Assembly: GCA_963663245.1 (NCBI GenBank)
Contig: OY760143.1
Span: 2,356,001 to 2,420,000, forward strand
Direction of reading: 5' to 3'
Length of the DNA: 64,000 bases
Source: JAFGVL01 sp963663245
GTDB lineage: Bacteria > Bacteroidota > Bacteroidia > Bacteroidales > Paludibacteraceae
Position numbers and translations under genes: made by a program. Below are positions 36,302-45,265 of the stretch, piece by piece. Positions within the stretch are counted from its first letter, which is position 1. Each line of letters begins with the position of its first letter. Under the pieces are notes generated by a model. It ran no database searches, was not told the DNA's origin, and saw only the letters and a program-made list of their open reading frames with translations.

Positions 36302-38917
36302 ATGACCGCTAAAGAAATTCGCCAATCATTTACTGATTTTTTTGCTTCAAAAAACCATCATATTGTTCCTTCAGCTCCAATGGTAGTTAAGAACGACCCA
36401 ACCCTTATGTTTACTAATGCTGGGATGAATCAGTTTAAAGAAATATTTTTAGGAAATACACCTGCAAAATACCCACGTGTTGCCAACTCGCAAAAATGCT
36501 TACGTGTAAGTGGCAAACATAATGATTTAGAAGAAGTAGGTCATGACACCTATCACCACACGATGTTTGAAATGTTAGGAAACTGGTCGTTTGGCGACTA
36601 CTTTAAAACAGAAGCCATTGAGTGGGCATGGGAATATTTAACTGATGTATTAAAACTAGACAAAGAACGTTTATATGCTTCTGTTTTTGAAGGAGATAAA
36701 AACGAAAATCTTGAAAGAGATAATGAGGCGGCTGGTATCTGGGAAAAATTCTTACCAAAAGAGCGGATTATCAATGGCAATAAGAAAGATAATTTTTGGG
36801 AAATGGGCGATACTGGCCCCTGCGGACCTTGCTCTGAAATTCATATCGATTTGCGTTCAGATGAAGAACGTGCAAAAACTCCTGGTGTTGATTTAATCAA
36901 TAACGACCACCCTCAAGTGGTAGAAATATGGAACAATGTTTTTATTCAATACAATCGCAAAGCAGATAGCTCGCTAGAATCATTACCTGCTAAACATGTA
37001 GATACAGGGATGGGGTTTGAGCGTTTATGCATGGCTATTCAAAAAAAACAATCGAACTACGATACAGATGTTTTTCAACCCATAATAATTGAAATTGGAA
37101 AAATAGCACAAATAAAATATGGGGATAATGAAAAAACTGATATTGCAATGCGTGTTATTGCAGATCATGTTCGTACAATTGCCTTTTCAATTACTGATGG
37201 TCAATTACCATCTAATGCAAAAGCAGGATATGTAATTCGTAGAATTTTGCGTCGTGCTGTAAGGTATGGATACACATTCTTAAATCAACGCTCATCATTC
37301 ATGCACCTACTGATTCCAACACTTGTTGAAAGTATGGGTGCTGCATATCCAGAATTAGGAGCACAGCAATCCTTGATAGAAAAAGTAATTAAAGAGGAGG
37401 AAGAGTCTTTCTTACGTACTTTAGAAACGGGCATACGCTTATTAGATAAAGTGATGGCTGATACAAAAGAAAATAATAAAACAGAAGTGAGTGGCGATAT
37501 CGTTTTCAAACTATACGACACCTATGGTTTTCCATTAGATTTAACGGAATTGATTTTACGTGAAAACAGCATGACAGCAAATATTGCTGAGTTTGATGCT
37601 GCGATGAAAATTCAGAAAGACCGAGCACGTAATGCTGCAGCAGTTGAAACAGGAGACTGGATAATTGTAAAAGAAGGAGAATCGGAATTTGTAGGTTATG
37701 ACTTATTAGAATGTGATGTTGAAATTACTCGTTATAGAAAAGTTACTCAGAAAAAGAAAGAATTATATCAACTCGTATTAGATAAAACACCTTTTTACGG
37801 AGAACAAGGAGGTCAAAGTGGAGATAAAGGACAACTTATTTCTGATAGTGAAACGATACAAATTATTGACACAAAAAAGGAAAATGGATTAAGTATACAT
37901 ATATGTACTGCCTTGCCTAAAGACATTACAAATAGCTATACCGCTAAGGTAAATAAAGAAAATCGTATTGCTATTGAAAACAATCACACCGCAACACACC
38001 TTTTACACGAAGCTTTACGCGAAGTATTGGGTTCTCATGTAGAGCAAAAAGGATCCTTAGTTGCTGCCGACAGCTTACGTTTTGACTTCTCTCATTTCCA
38101 AAAAGTGAGTAACGAAGAACTACGTACCATTGAAAAACTAGCCAATAAAAAGGTAAGAGAAAATATTACCTTGGAAGAAGAAAGAGAACTGCCAATTGCA
38201 GAAGCACAAGCAATGGGAGCTATGGCCTTATTTGGCGAAAAATACGGAGAAAATGTTCGTGTTATTAAATACGGTAGCAGTATAGAATTATGCGGTGGAA
38301 CCCATGTCTCAGCTAGTGGAAAAATAGGTCTTATTCGCATTCTTTCTGAATCTTCTACTGCAGCAGGTATACGTCGAATAGAAGCCGTTACTGCAGAAAA
38401 AGCAGAAGCATTTGTAGACGAACAACAAGATTTACTACGTGAAGCAAAAGAAATATTTAACAATGCTCCTAACCTACTTGTTACTATTAAAAAGACCGTT
38501 GAAGAAGCTGCCGATTTAAAGAAACAAGTAGAACAGTTTGCTCAAGAGCGTGTGAGTACAGTTGCTAATGAATTAGCAGAAAAAGCAGAAGAAAAAAATG
38601 GTGTTAAAATAATAACATACAAAGCAGAAATCACGACTGATATAGTACGTGGTATCGCGTCACAACTACGCAATAAATTTGCAGAAGAAAAGTTTTTGTT
38701 AGTCATTGGTGCTTTAGCTAACGAGAAACCATCACTTACTATCGCCTTAAGTCAACCTTTAGTTGATGCTGGCTACAATGCCAACCAACTAATTAGAGAA
38801 GCTGCCAAAGAAATAGACGGCAATGGTGGTGGACAGGCATTTATGGCTACTGCAGGAGGTAAAAAGGTGGCTGGAATTGACAAAGCTATTACTAAAGCAG
38901 TGTCTCTAATAAAATAA
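36302..38917 (+). CDS. alaS: Alanine-tRNA ligase
   Basis: AlaRS charges tRNA-Ala and edits mischarged Ser and Gly. The 871-residue protein has the class II core (EIRQSFTDFFASKNHHIVPS, FTNAGMNQFKEIFLG), the editing-domain zinc motifs HTATHLLH and CGGTH, and a C-terminal C-Ala domain ending in GNGGGQAFMATAGGK. The frame opens with TTG at 36287, but ATG 36302 gives the family start MTAKEIRQSF and is chosen. A bidirectional terminator follows. Confidence 0.97.
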   Translation: MTAKEIRQSFTDFFASKNHHIVPSAPMVVKNDPTLMFTNAGMNQFKEIFLGNTPAKYPRVANSQKCLRVSGKHNDLEEVGHDTYHHTMFEMLGNWSFGDYFKTEAIEWAWEYLTDVLKLDKERLYASVFEGDKNENLERDNEAAGIWEKFLPKERIINGNKKDNFWEMGDTGPCGPCSEIHIDLRSDEERAKTPGVDLINNDHPQVVEIWNNVFIQYNRKADSSLESLPAKHVDTGMGFERLCMAIQKKQSNYDTDVFQPIIIEIGKIAQIKYGDNEKTDIAMRVIADHVRTIAFSITDGQLPSNAKAGYVIRRILRRAVRYGYTFLNQRSSFMHLLIPTLVESMGAAYPELGAQQSLIEKVIKEEEESFLRTLETGIRLLDKVMADTKENNKTEVSGDIVFKLYDTYGFPLDLTELILRENSMTANIAEFDAAMKIQKDRARNAAAVETGDWIIVKEGESEFVGYDLLECDVEITRYRKVTQKKKELYQLVLDKTPFYGEQGGQSGDKGQLISDSETIQIIDTKKENGLSIHICTALPKDITNSYTAKVNKENRIAIENNHTATHLLHEALREVLGSHVEQKGSLVAADSLRFDFSHFQKVSNEELRTIEKLANKKVRENITLEEERELPIAEAQAMGAMALFGEKYGENVRVIKYGSSIELCGGTHVSASGKIGLIRILSESSTAAGIRRIEAVTAEKAEAFVDEQQDLLREAKEIFNNAPNLLVTIKKTVEEAADLKKQVEQFAQERVSTVANELAEKAEEKNGVKIITYKAEITTDIVRGIASQLRNKFAEEKFLLVIGALANEKPSLTIALSQPLVDAGYNANQLIREAAKEIDGNGGGQAFMATAGGKKVAGIDKAITKAVSLIK

Positions 38918-38936
38918 AACCTTTACTAAGAAAATA

Positions 38937-38971
38937 AAAAAGCCCGACAGTCAAAAACTATCGGGCTTTTT
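38937..38971. terminator. Bidirectional terminator between alaS and the DUF6252-like lipoprotein gene
   Basis: An 11-bp stem (AAAAAGCCCGA / TCGGGCTTTTT), extended by an inner AGT/ACT pairing, lies 20 bases after the alaS stop and 24 bases past the end of the convergent lipoprotein gene. Confidence 0.9.
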
Positions 38972-38994
38972 AGGCAATTCAAAATAACACAATA

Positions 38995-39930
38995 TTAATA
39001 AGTCACTACAAAAGAACCATTAGTTATTGCAAAAACAAATGACTGTGAATAGCTACTAGTACCATCGGAACTAGCATTAAATGTACCTTTTAAAACTCCT
39101 GCACTTTGATCATGCTCTGTAATTGTTATACTACCAGCATTAGCGGTACTACTTTGATAACTACTATTCGTATACGAAACACTAGGAAAGCCTATTTCTG
39201 AAAAATTATATGTTCCTGGTGTTATTGTTGATGAGAGTGTAATTGAAATAGTTTTTAAGTCTGTAGATAAAAAACTCACTTGTAACATACCGTATGAACT
39301 CATTCCTGTAATATACATTGCTGAAAAACTACCACCATCAAGCGTTAAAGACCCTGAATTTGAAGGTGTAGTAGGTGTAGTTGGTGTAGTTGGTGTGGTA
39401 GGTGTAGTTGGAACGTCTTCAACAGGAATAATAGTTGCAGAAGTTCCTCCTGTAATTACTTTTACAGATGAACTTATTGGATCCTCTACATAAAAAGCAT
39501 AAGTAACACTAAGCTCTTTAGCATCTGAATCAAAACTTGTAATTTCAAGTGTGCTCTGACAATTAAATGATGGATAACCAGAGGTATTATCAGAATTATC
39601 AGCCGTAGAGTATAAAGCGCCTCCTGGACTTGCTTGATAAGTAGCGAAATTTGCTGTTGAATTATAAGTTAAATTGTAGCTATCTTCCTCATAACCTTCT
39701 AATAAAGGCTCTACATTTAAGCGAATAACACTTCCATCAGTTCCAACAAGAGTAACCTCTAACAAACCATCTTCATATGTCGCCGTTCTAGATATTGATG
39801 ACCATATATTTCCATTTATATTTGCTGAAACAACGGGAGCTTCTGGCTCATCTTTCTCATCATCCTTACAAGAGGAAAAAACAGTAAGTAAAGCAAGTGT
39901 AACTAATAAAAACAAATTTCTAATTTTCAT
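38995..39930 (-). CDS. Lipoprotein with two DUF6252-like domains and a Thr-Pro linker
   Basis: A 311-residue lipoprotein: signal peptide ending in VFSSC (Cys20), then an acidic DDEKDEPEAP tether. The N-terminal domain (about 30-165) and the C-terminal domain (about 195-311) both look like the beta-rich DUF6252 fold, most clearly the second: SITITEHDQSAGVLKGTFNA followed by ITNGSFVVTY. They are joined by a run of five PTT units (about 172-187), written at the DNA level as a near-perfect 9-base repeat. Such proteins are usually surface- or periplasm-facing lipoproteins of unknown role. A single-gene unit on the minus strand. Confidence 0.8.
   Translation of the reverse strand: MKIRNLFLLVTLALLTVFSSCKDDEKDEPEAPVVSANINGNIWSSISRTATYEDGLLEVTLVGTDGSVIRLNVEPLLEGYEEDSYNLTYNSTANFATYQASPGGALYSTADNSDNTSGYPSFNCQSTLEITSFDSDAKELSVTYAFYVEDPISSSVKVITGGTSATIIPVEDVPTTPTTPTTPTTPTTPSNSGSLTLDGGSFSAMYITGMSSYGMLQVSFLSTDLKTISITLSSTITPGTYNFSEIGFPSVSYTNSSYQSSTANAGSITITEHDQSAGVLKGTFNASSDGTSSYSQSFVFAITNGSFVVTY
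39364..39411 (-). repeat. 9-base tandem repeat encoding a Pro-Thr-Thr linker
   Basis: About five units of GGTGTAGTT (plus-strand reading) differing by single bases. On the minus strand they encode Thr-Thr-Pro repeats in the lipoprotein linker. Unit changes would keep the reading frame, so linker length can vary without harming either domain. Confidence 0.8.
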
Positions 39931-40082
39931 AACTTAAGTATTTAATATCCCTACTCTTTATTGGATTTTCAGGTAACTCCTTAATTCTTTTCTACTCTAC
40001 TGATGCAAAAAACAAAAAAGGTTGCAGTTTTTTCTTAAAAAATTTGAAAACTCTTATAGTAAAGACTGTGTATATATTTACT

Positions 40083-40090
40083 TATCTTTG
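40083..40090 (+). promoter_or_regulatory. -7 element of obgE that fixes its start
   Basis: TATCTTTG matches TAnnTTTG exactly and is followed by CAATT. Transcription would start near 40097, 12 bases ahead of ATG 40109, so the upstream ATG at 40022 cannot be on this transcript. Confidence 0.6.
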
Positions 40091-40108
40091 CAATTCAAAT
40101 ATTATATT

Positions 40109-41242
40109 ATGGCAGGTTCAAACTTTGTAGATTACGTAAAAATATTTTGTCGCTCAGGAATGGGAGGTCAAGGGTCTAAGCACTTTCATCGTGACAATTG
40201 GACTACCAAAGGTGGACCCGATGGTGGTGATGGCGGTCGTGGTGGTCACGTTATAATGCGTGCGAACAAAGAACTATGGACTTTAATACACCTTAAGTTT
40301 TCACGTCACGTATTTGCTGGACATGGTGAAAGTGGAAGCAAAAGTCGTAGTTTTGGTAAAGAAGGTAAAGACGAAATCATTGAGGTCCCTCTAGGAACTG
40401 TTGCACACGATGCAGAAACTGGTGAATTTATATGCGAAGTAAGTGAGCATGGAGAAGAAGTATACTTATGCAAAGGAGGTCGTGGTGGATTAGGAAACTG
40501 GCATTTCAGAACATCTACTAATCAGGCTCCGCATTACTCTCAACCAGGCGAACCAATGGAAAACCGCGCGGTTGTATTAGAATTAAAAGTACTAGCAGAT
40601 GTTGGTTTAGTTGGTTTTCCAAATGCTGGAAAATCTACCCTACTATCTGTTGTTTCTGCTGCAAAACCAGAAATCGCCAACTATCCTTTCACTACCTTAG
40701 TTCCTAACTTAGGGATTGTTCCTTACAGAGATAACAAATCATTTTGCATTGCCGACATTCCTGGAATTATTGAAGGAGCTCATGAAGGAAAGGGCTTAGG
40801 ACTTCGTTTTTTACGACACATTGAACGTAATGCTATATTATTATTTATGGTTCCTGCCGATGCAAATGACATAAAAAAAGAATACGAAATACTACTCAAT
40901 GAATTAACTCAATATAACCCTGAGTTATTAGACAAACAACGTCTTTTAGCAATTACAAAATGTGATATGTTAGACGAAGAGTTAACAGAAGCTTTAACTG
41001 AAGAACTGCCTGAAGACATTAACTATATCTTTATTTCTTCTGTAGCAAATATTGGCATAACGAAATTAAAAGATATGCTATGGACAGAGATTAATAAAGA
41101 AGAAAACCGTGTAATGACTGTCACTCATAGACCTATCGAAACCTTAGTTGTAGAAAGACCAATTGAGGACGTTATTGTTGAAGAAGAAGAGGAAGAAGAT
41201 GATAGCTTTAGCATGGGTGGAATTGGCTGGGACGAGCAATAA
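40109..41242 (+). CDS. obgE: GTPase ObgE/CgtA
   Basis: Obg is an essential ribosome-associated GTPase in 50S maturation and stress signalling. The 377-residue protein has the glycine-rich Obg fold (GSKHFHRDNWTTKGGPDGGD and DGGRGGHVIM), the G domain (GFPNAGKSTLL, DIPGIIEGAHEGKGLGLRFL, TKCDML) and the Bacteroidota-type acidic tail (VEEEEEEDDSFSMGGIGW). The chosen start MAGSNFVDYVKI fits the family; a 29-residue extension is possible in frame but is contradicted by the -7 element inside it. pgeF follows after three bases. Confidence 0.95.
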   Translation: MAGSNFVDYVKIFCRSGMGGQGSKHFHRDNWTTKGGPDGGDGGRGGHVIMRANKELWTLIHLKFSRHVFAGHGESGSKSRSFGKEGKDEIIEVPLGTVAHDAETGEFICEVSEHGEEVYLCKGGRGGLGNWHFRTSTNQAPHYSQPGEPMENRAVVLELKVLADVGLVGFPNAGKSTLLSVVSAAKPEIANYPFTTLVPNLGIVPYRDNKSFCIADIPGIIEGAHEGKGLGLRFLRHIERNAILLFMVPADANDIKKEYEILLNELTQYNPELLDKQRLLAITKCDMLDEELTEALTEELPEDINYIFISSVANIGITKLKDMLWTEINKEENRVMTVTHRPIETLVVERPIEDVIVEEEEEEDDSFSMGGIGWDEQ

Positions 41243-41245
41243 AAA

Positions 41246-42031
41246 ATGACACAAATAATTACATATAATAATTTAAATGAGCATTCTGAAAGGATTGCTC
41301 ATTTTAGTTCTACACGAATTGGCGGTGTAAGTGAGGGGAAATATGCTTCTTTAAATTTAGGCACACACACTCTTGACAAGGCAAGTAACATAAAACAAAA
41401 CCGCGAACTATTAGCTATCAATTTAGGCATTTCCACTACTCAAATTTTTAATGCCCACCAAATACATGGAACAGCAGTAAAAGTTGTGGACAAAGCTTTG
41501 ATCCAATTATCAGAGAAAGACCGAAAATTAGAACTAGAAGGATATGATGCATTTATTTCAAACATCTCAGGTTGTTGTATTACAGCAACTACAGCCGATT
41601 GCGTACCTGTACTCTTATACGACAAAGCAAAAAACACTGTCGCGGCAATTCACTCTGGATGGAAAAGCACGTTAGAAAACATTACACAAGCAACTATCAA
41701 TTCTCTTCAAGATAATTTTGGAACAAATGCAGCTGATATAATTGCAGCTATTGGTCCCTGCATTGGAAAAGAAGTATATGAAGTTGGAGAAGATGTATAT
41801 GAAAAATTTTTCTCTAAAGGGTTTGCTTCTAAACAATTATTTAAAGCAACGACAAAAGGTAAGTATTTGTTTGATATTAGAGAAGCAGTACGTATGCAAT
41901 TAATTGTAGGAGGTGTAAAAAATATAGACGTTTCTACTTACTGCACATTTAGAGATGATGAATTATTTTTCTCAGCTCGCAGACAAGGGAGTGATTCTGG
42001 AAGAATGCTAAGTGGCATTTATTTGAAATAA
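41246..42031 (+). CDS. pgeF: Peptidoglycan editing factor / polyphenol oxidase-fold protein
   Basis: A 261-residue YfiH/PgeF-family protein. The zinc-binding residues of the family appear as the His of NAHQIHG, the Cys of TTADCVPVLLYD and the His of AIHSGWKST. In E. coli this protein removes wrongly incorporated L-serine from peptidoglycan precursors; relatives also act on adenosine or show laccase activity. In Bacteroides the gene regularly follows obgE, as here (three-base gap). The convergent xseB gene ends seven bases after its stop. Confidence 0.92.
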   Translation: MTQIITYNNLNEHSERIAHFSSTRIGGVSEGKYASLNLGTHTLDKASNIKQNRELLAINLGISTTQIFNAHQIHGTAVKVVDKALIQLSEKDRKLELEGYDAFISNISGCCITATTADCVPVLLYDKAKNTVAAIHSGWKSTLENITQATINSLQDNFGTNAADIIAAIGPCIGKEVYEVGEDVYEKFFSKGFASKQLFKATTKGKYLFDIREAVRMQLIVGGVKNIDVSTYCTFRDDELFFSARRQGSDSGRMLSGIYLK

Positions 42032-42037
42032 ACCTAA

Positions 42038-42235
42038 TCAGTCTATATCATCCAAAATCTTTTGCACTTCAACATCCGTTTTTTGGAGTTTTGCTTTACA
42101 AACTTTAATTAATTCAGATGCACGCTTTACCTTATCTGCAAGAAGATCCACATCTAATGAATCATTTTCAATTGAGAATAATATTTCTTCTATCTCTTTA
42201 ATTGAATTGCTGTAGGTTTCTGTTTTTTTAGCCAT
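42038..42235 (-). CDS. xseB: Exodeoxyribonuclease VII small subunit
   Basis: A 65-residue acidic helical protein matching XseB: SIKEIEEILFSIENDSLDVDLLADKVKRASELIK is the helical hairpin (only part quoted as YSNSIKEIEEILFSIENDS). It binds along the coiled coil of the large subunit to form the single-strand DNA exonuclease. It starts 11 bases after the xseA stop, so the two subunits are co-expressed. Confidence 0.93.
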   Translation of the reverse strand: MAKKTETYSNSIKEIEEILFSIENDSLDVDLLADKVKRASELIKVCKAKLQKTDVEVQKILDDID

Positions 42236-42246
42236 AATAATCTATT

Positions 42247-43482
42247 TTATTCTACAATACTTTGAACATCACCGTCCTTCAATTGCGTTGTAATTTTATC
42301 TCCCTTTTTTAATTGAGTAATGCTTTTTACAATTTTATTATTCTTTGACGTTAAAGAATATCCTTTACTCAGCAGCACCTCTGGCGAAGAGAGTATCAGT
42401 TCCTTTTCTTTCATTAATACGTCTGTTCTTTTTTCTTTTAGTAGACTTAGAGCAGCATTCTTTATTCCTTGTCCTTGTAAAGAGATTTTCAATTTCTGTT
42501 TGTAAACAATTTCATTTACAATAGCAGGAAATTGAACTGATAATTGATGCAAACGATTTGTCTCTTGTTGCAGTTTCCCTTCCACAAAATTAATTATTGT
42601 TGCTTGCATATCTAATAAATATTGACTTGTATCATTCATGCAGAACAACAAAAACTCAGCAACAGCAGTTGGTGTTTTTGCAGCTGTATGTGCAACTAAA
42701 TCAAGTATTGATTCATCACGTTGATGACCAATACCTGTAATAATAGGCAAGGGAAACTGCGTACAGTTAAAAGCTAAATCATAATTGTCGAATGTACTTA
42801 AATCAGCTGTAGCTCCACCACCTCTAATAATAACTACGGCATCAAATTTTTCTTGATGTGAATATACTAGATCTAAGGCTTTTATAATACTATCAACACT
42901 TTGTTCGCCTTGCATTATAGATGGGAAAAGCTTTGTATAAAAAGAGAAACCTTCTGCATTATTCATCAATTGATCTATAAAATCACCATAACCTGCAGCA
43001 GTTTCAGAAGAAATAACTGCAATGCGTTGAGGAGTTTTACTCAAAGGGATTTCCTTATTCATATTGAATACCCCATCTTCTTTCAAAAGCTTAATTGTTT
43101 CCAAACGCTTAAGCGCCATGTCTCCTAATGTATAGCTTGGATCTATATCTTTTATATTTAAACTAATCCCATATAACTCATGGAATTCCACACTACATAA
43201 AACAAGTATTTTCAAACCAACTTTTAGTTGCTCTCCGGTAGTGCTTTCAAAGTATGGCTTCAACATTCGAAAGGTTGAAGCCCAACAATTTGCTTTTCCC
43301 TTTGCTAGCAGATTATCTGTATCCTCATCTTTCTCTATTAATTCAAAATAACCGTGACCAGTAGCATTTTCATGTAATTCGCTAATTTCAGCACGTATCC
43401 AAACGGGTGAAGAAAAAGCATGCTTAATACTTTCTTTCACCTGTATATTTAATTCTTGAAGAGAAAAAGAGGAAGAGTTCAT
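42247..43482 (-). CDS. xseA: Exodeoxyribonuclease VII large subunit
   Basis: A 411-residue protein with an N-terminal OB-fold (LNIQVKESIKHAFSSPVWIRAEI, quoted in part as SPVWIRAEISELHENATGHGY) and the catalytic core PQRIAVISSETAAGYGDFID, then VVIIRGGGATADLSTFDN, then PIITGIGHQRDESILDLVAHTAAKTPTAVAEFL (GIGHQRDESI quoted). The long helical region that binds XseB follows. Exo VII degrades single-stranded DNA in repair. It starts three bases after the end of the subtilase gene, on the same strand, but that gene has its own promoter. Confidence 0.95.
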   Translation of the reverse strand: MNSSSFSLQELNIQVKESIKHAFSSPVWIRAEISELHENATGHGYFELIEKDEDTDNLLAKGKANCWASTFRMLKPYFESTTGEQLKVGLKILVLCSVEFHELYGISLNIKDIDPSYTLGDMALKRLETIKLLKEDGVFNMNKEIPLSKTPQRIAVISSETAAGYGDFIDQLMNNAEGFSFYTKLFPSIMQGEQSVDSIIKALDLVYSHQEKFDAVVIIRGGGATADLSTFDNYDLAFNCTQFPLPIITGIGHQRDESILDLVAHTAAKTPTAVAEFLLFCMNDTSQYLLDMQATIINFVEGKLQQETNRLHQLSVQFPAIVNEIVYKQKLKISLQGQGIKNAALSLLKEKRTDVLMKEKELILSSPEVLLSKGYSLTSKNNKIVKSITQLKKGDKITTQLKDGDVQSIVE

Positions 43483-43484
43483 AC

Positions 43485-45119
43485 TTATTTCTTAATCAGC
43501 TTTTCGCGATAGAGAACATTACCTTCTATAGATTTTATCAACACTGTGTAAACACCTGGCTTTATTCGATTTAAAGAGATCTCTGAAGAGGGTGCTTTTA
43601 TCCTTTGTGACAAGACTTTTCTACCATTCAAGCTTATAAGAATTAGGCTTAACTTTTTTCTAAAAACAGTAGATTTTATTTCGATATGGATTCCATCTTT
43701 GGCAGGATTAGGATATATTTTAACATCTTCCTTTTTCAGCACTAAACTACGAGTAATACCACTCCCCTCAGTATATGCGGCATAAAAATCGGGCACGCCA
43801 TATCCAAGTTCATAATCTGGATTATCATATTGATTTCCATGAGAAAGAATTAGCTCCATAATTTCTCTATTACTTAACTCAGGTAGTGCTTGCCACAAGC
43901 AAGCTGTTAAGCCAGCAATAATTGGGCAAGCCAAAGAAGTCCCATTATTAACCGCTGGATTTCCATCACTATTTATAACTGCAGTACCAGAGCCCAATGC
44001 ACATACAGTAGGTTTAATTCTACCATCAGAACTTGGCCCCCATGAACTAAAAGAACTTCTATCTAAAGTTGATGTAACAGAGCCTACAGTTAAGATACTA
44101 TCTGCATCTCCAGGAGAAGTAATATAATGCCAAGGTTTTTCTCCTTCATTACCAGCACTATTCACGACAATCATCCCTTTACGAGCAGCCAATGTAGAGG
44201 CAATAGACACCCTAGAAGTTTTACCATCCATATTTTCATAGGTATAACTCATAATAGGATCATCAAAATTAAAATAGCCTAACGAAGCGGTGATTATATC
44301 TACGCCTACACTATCGGCAAATTCCATGGCAGCTACCATATTATCAGCTTCAACAGGAAATTCAGAGCTAGAATCCTCAGAACGCAACAACCAATAAGAT
44401 GCATCAGGTGCAGTACCAATATAGGTATTGTAATCATTCGCTGCCATTACAGATAAAACTTGTCCTCCATGGTAATGTGTAGTATAAAAATCTGATGATG
44501 GATCTATAAAATCTTTAGTTCCCAATATCTGTCCATTACTAAATGCTTGAGAAAATGCAGTAATTCCATTTACATTAAGAAACCCAGCATCAAGTACTGC
44601 TATGTCAACACCTTCTCCTTTATAACCAGCCTGATGCAACCAGTCTCCATTATGCATATTTATTTGTGCAAAAGCATTTCCATAGCCATCATTTGCAAGC
44701 GCAACTCTACGTGAAGGATAATTATCTGGATCTAATTTTGCTCTCTTTAAAAAATTAGGCACATAAGATACTTCTATTTTTTTAACAAAAGGGAGAAGAT
44801 ATATATTTGAGACTATAGATGTATCAGAAACAGAGATTGTAATACCATTTAACCATTTACTTTTAGTTAAAACACTAACACCCTTTGCAATAACAGAGTC
44901 AATATATAGCTGATTAACTGGTAAATCTGTAGAATCAATAGCAATCCCCTGCTTTATTCTGCGGGTTATTGCCTTATCAGATAAAAATTCTTCGGGATTA
45001 TTAAGAGAGTATTGTGTACTATCCTTATCTAAAAATTCTACCCAATACTTAAAATCATTTGCTGAGGAAACAAGAATGCTTGCAGTAAAAAAAAGTAATA
45101 TTAGGGAAAATAATCTCAT
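43485..45119 (-). CDS. Secreted S8 subtilase with a type IX secretion sorting domain
   Basis: About 544 residues. A signal peptide (MRLFSLILLFFTASILVSSA) precedes a prodomain-like region (to ~130) and a subtilisin domain with the full catalytic set: Asp177 (AVLDAGF), His217 (HYHGGQV), Asn324 (SAGNEGE) and Ser395 (NGTSLACP). The last ~75 residues, from VKIYPNPAKDGIHIEI to YREKLIKK, are a T9SS type A sorting domain, so the protein should be exported through the outer membrane and anchored or released. The ATG at 45117-45119 is chosen because the -7 element lies at 45140-45147. No T9SS machinery genes are in this window. Confidence 0.92.
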   Translation of the reverse strand: MRLFSLILLFFTASILVSSANDFKYWVEFLDKDSTQYSLNNPEEFLSDKAITRRIKQGIAIDSTDLPVNQLYIDSVIAKGVSVLTKSKWLNGITISVSDTSIVSNIYLLPFVKKIEVSYVPNFLKRAKLDPDNYPSRRVALANDGYGNAFAQINMHNGDWLHQAGYKGEGVDIAVLDAGFLNVNGITAFSQAFSNGQILGTKDFIDPSSDFYTTHYHGGQVLSVMAANDYNTYIGTAPDASYWLLRSEDSSSEFPVEADNMVAAMEFADSVGVDIITASLGYFNFDDPIMSYTYENMDGKTSRVSIASTLAARKGMIVVNSAGNEGEKPWHYITSPGDADSILTVGSVTSTLDRSSFSSWGPSSDGRIKPTVCALGSGTAVINSDGNPAVNNGTSLACPIIAGLTACLWQALPELSNREIMELILSHGNQYDNPDYELGYGVPDFYAAYTEGSGITRSLVLKKEDVKIYPNPAKDGIHIEIKSTVFRKKLSLILISLNGRKVLSQRIKAPSSEISLNRIKPGVYTVLIKSIEGNVLYREKLIKK

Positions 45120-45139
45120 TAGTAGTTGGTTGGTTGTCA

Positions 45140-45171
45140 CAAAGGTACAAAAATAACATGATAATTAACAA
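45140..45171 (-). promoter_or_regulatory. Promoter of the subtilase gene
   Basis: On the minus strand TTG (45169-45171) is 21 bases ahead of TACCTTTG (45140-45147). Transcription would start near 45133, leaving a leader of about 14 bases. Confidence 0.65.
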
Positions 45172-45241
45172 CAGATTTTTATTGTGAAAAACATTAAGAA
45201 GAAACTGTAATTTAAAGCATTCAAAAACAAGGATTAAATTG

Positions 45242-45249
45242 TAACTTTG
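45242..45249 (+). promoter_or_regulatory. Candidate -7 element of recQ
   Basis: TAACTTTG fits TAnnTTTG and lies only 16 bases before the recQ ATG at 45266, so the leader would be about 10 bases. No TTG box at the usual distance. Confidence 0.45.
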
Positions 45250-45265
45250 AAAAGATTTTGGAAGC

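Noticed and set aside
40022..40108. A possible 29-residue N-terminal extension of obgE
   Set aside because: It contains the TATCTTTG promoter element and has no similarity to the Obg family start; ATG 40109 is used.
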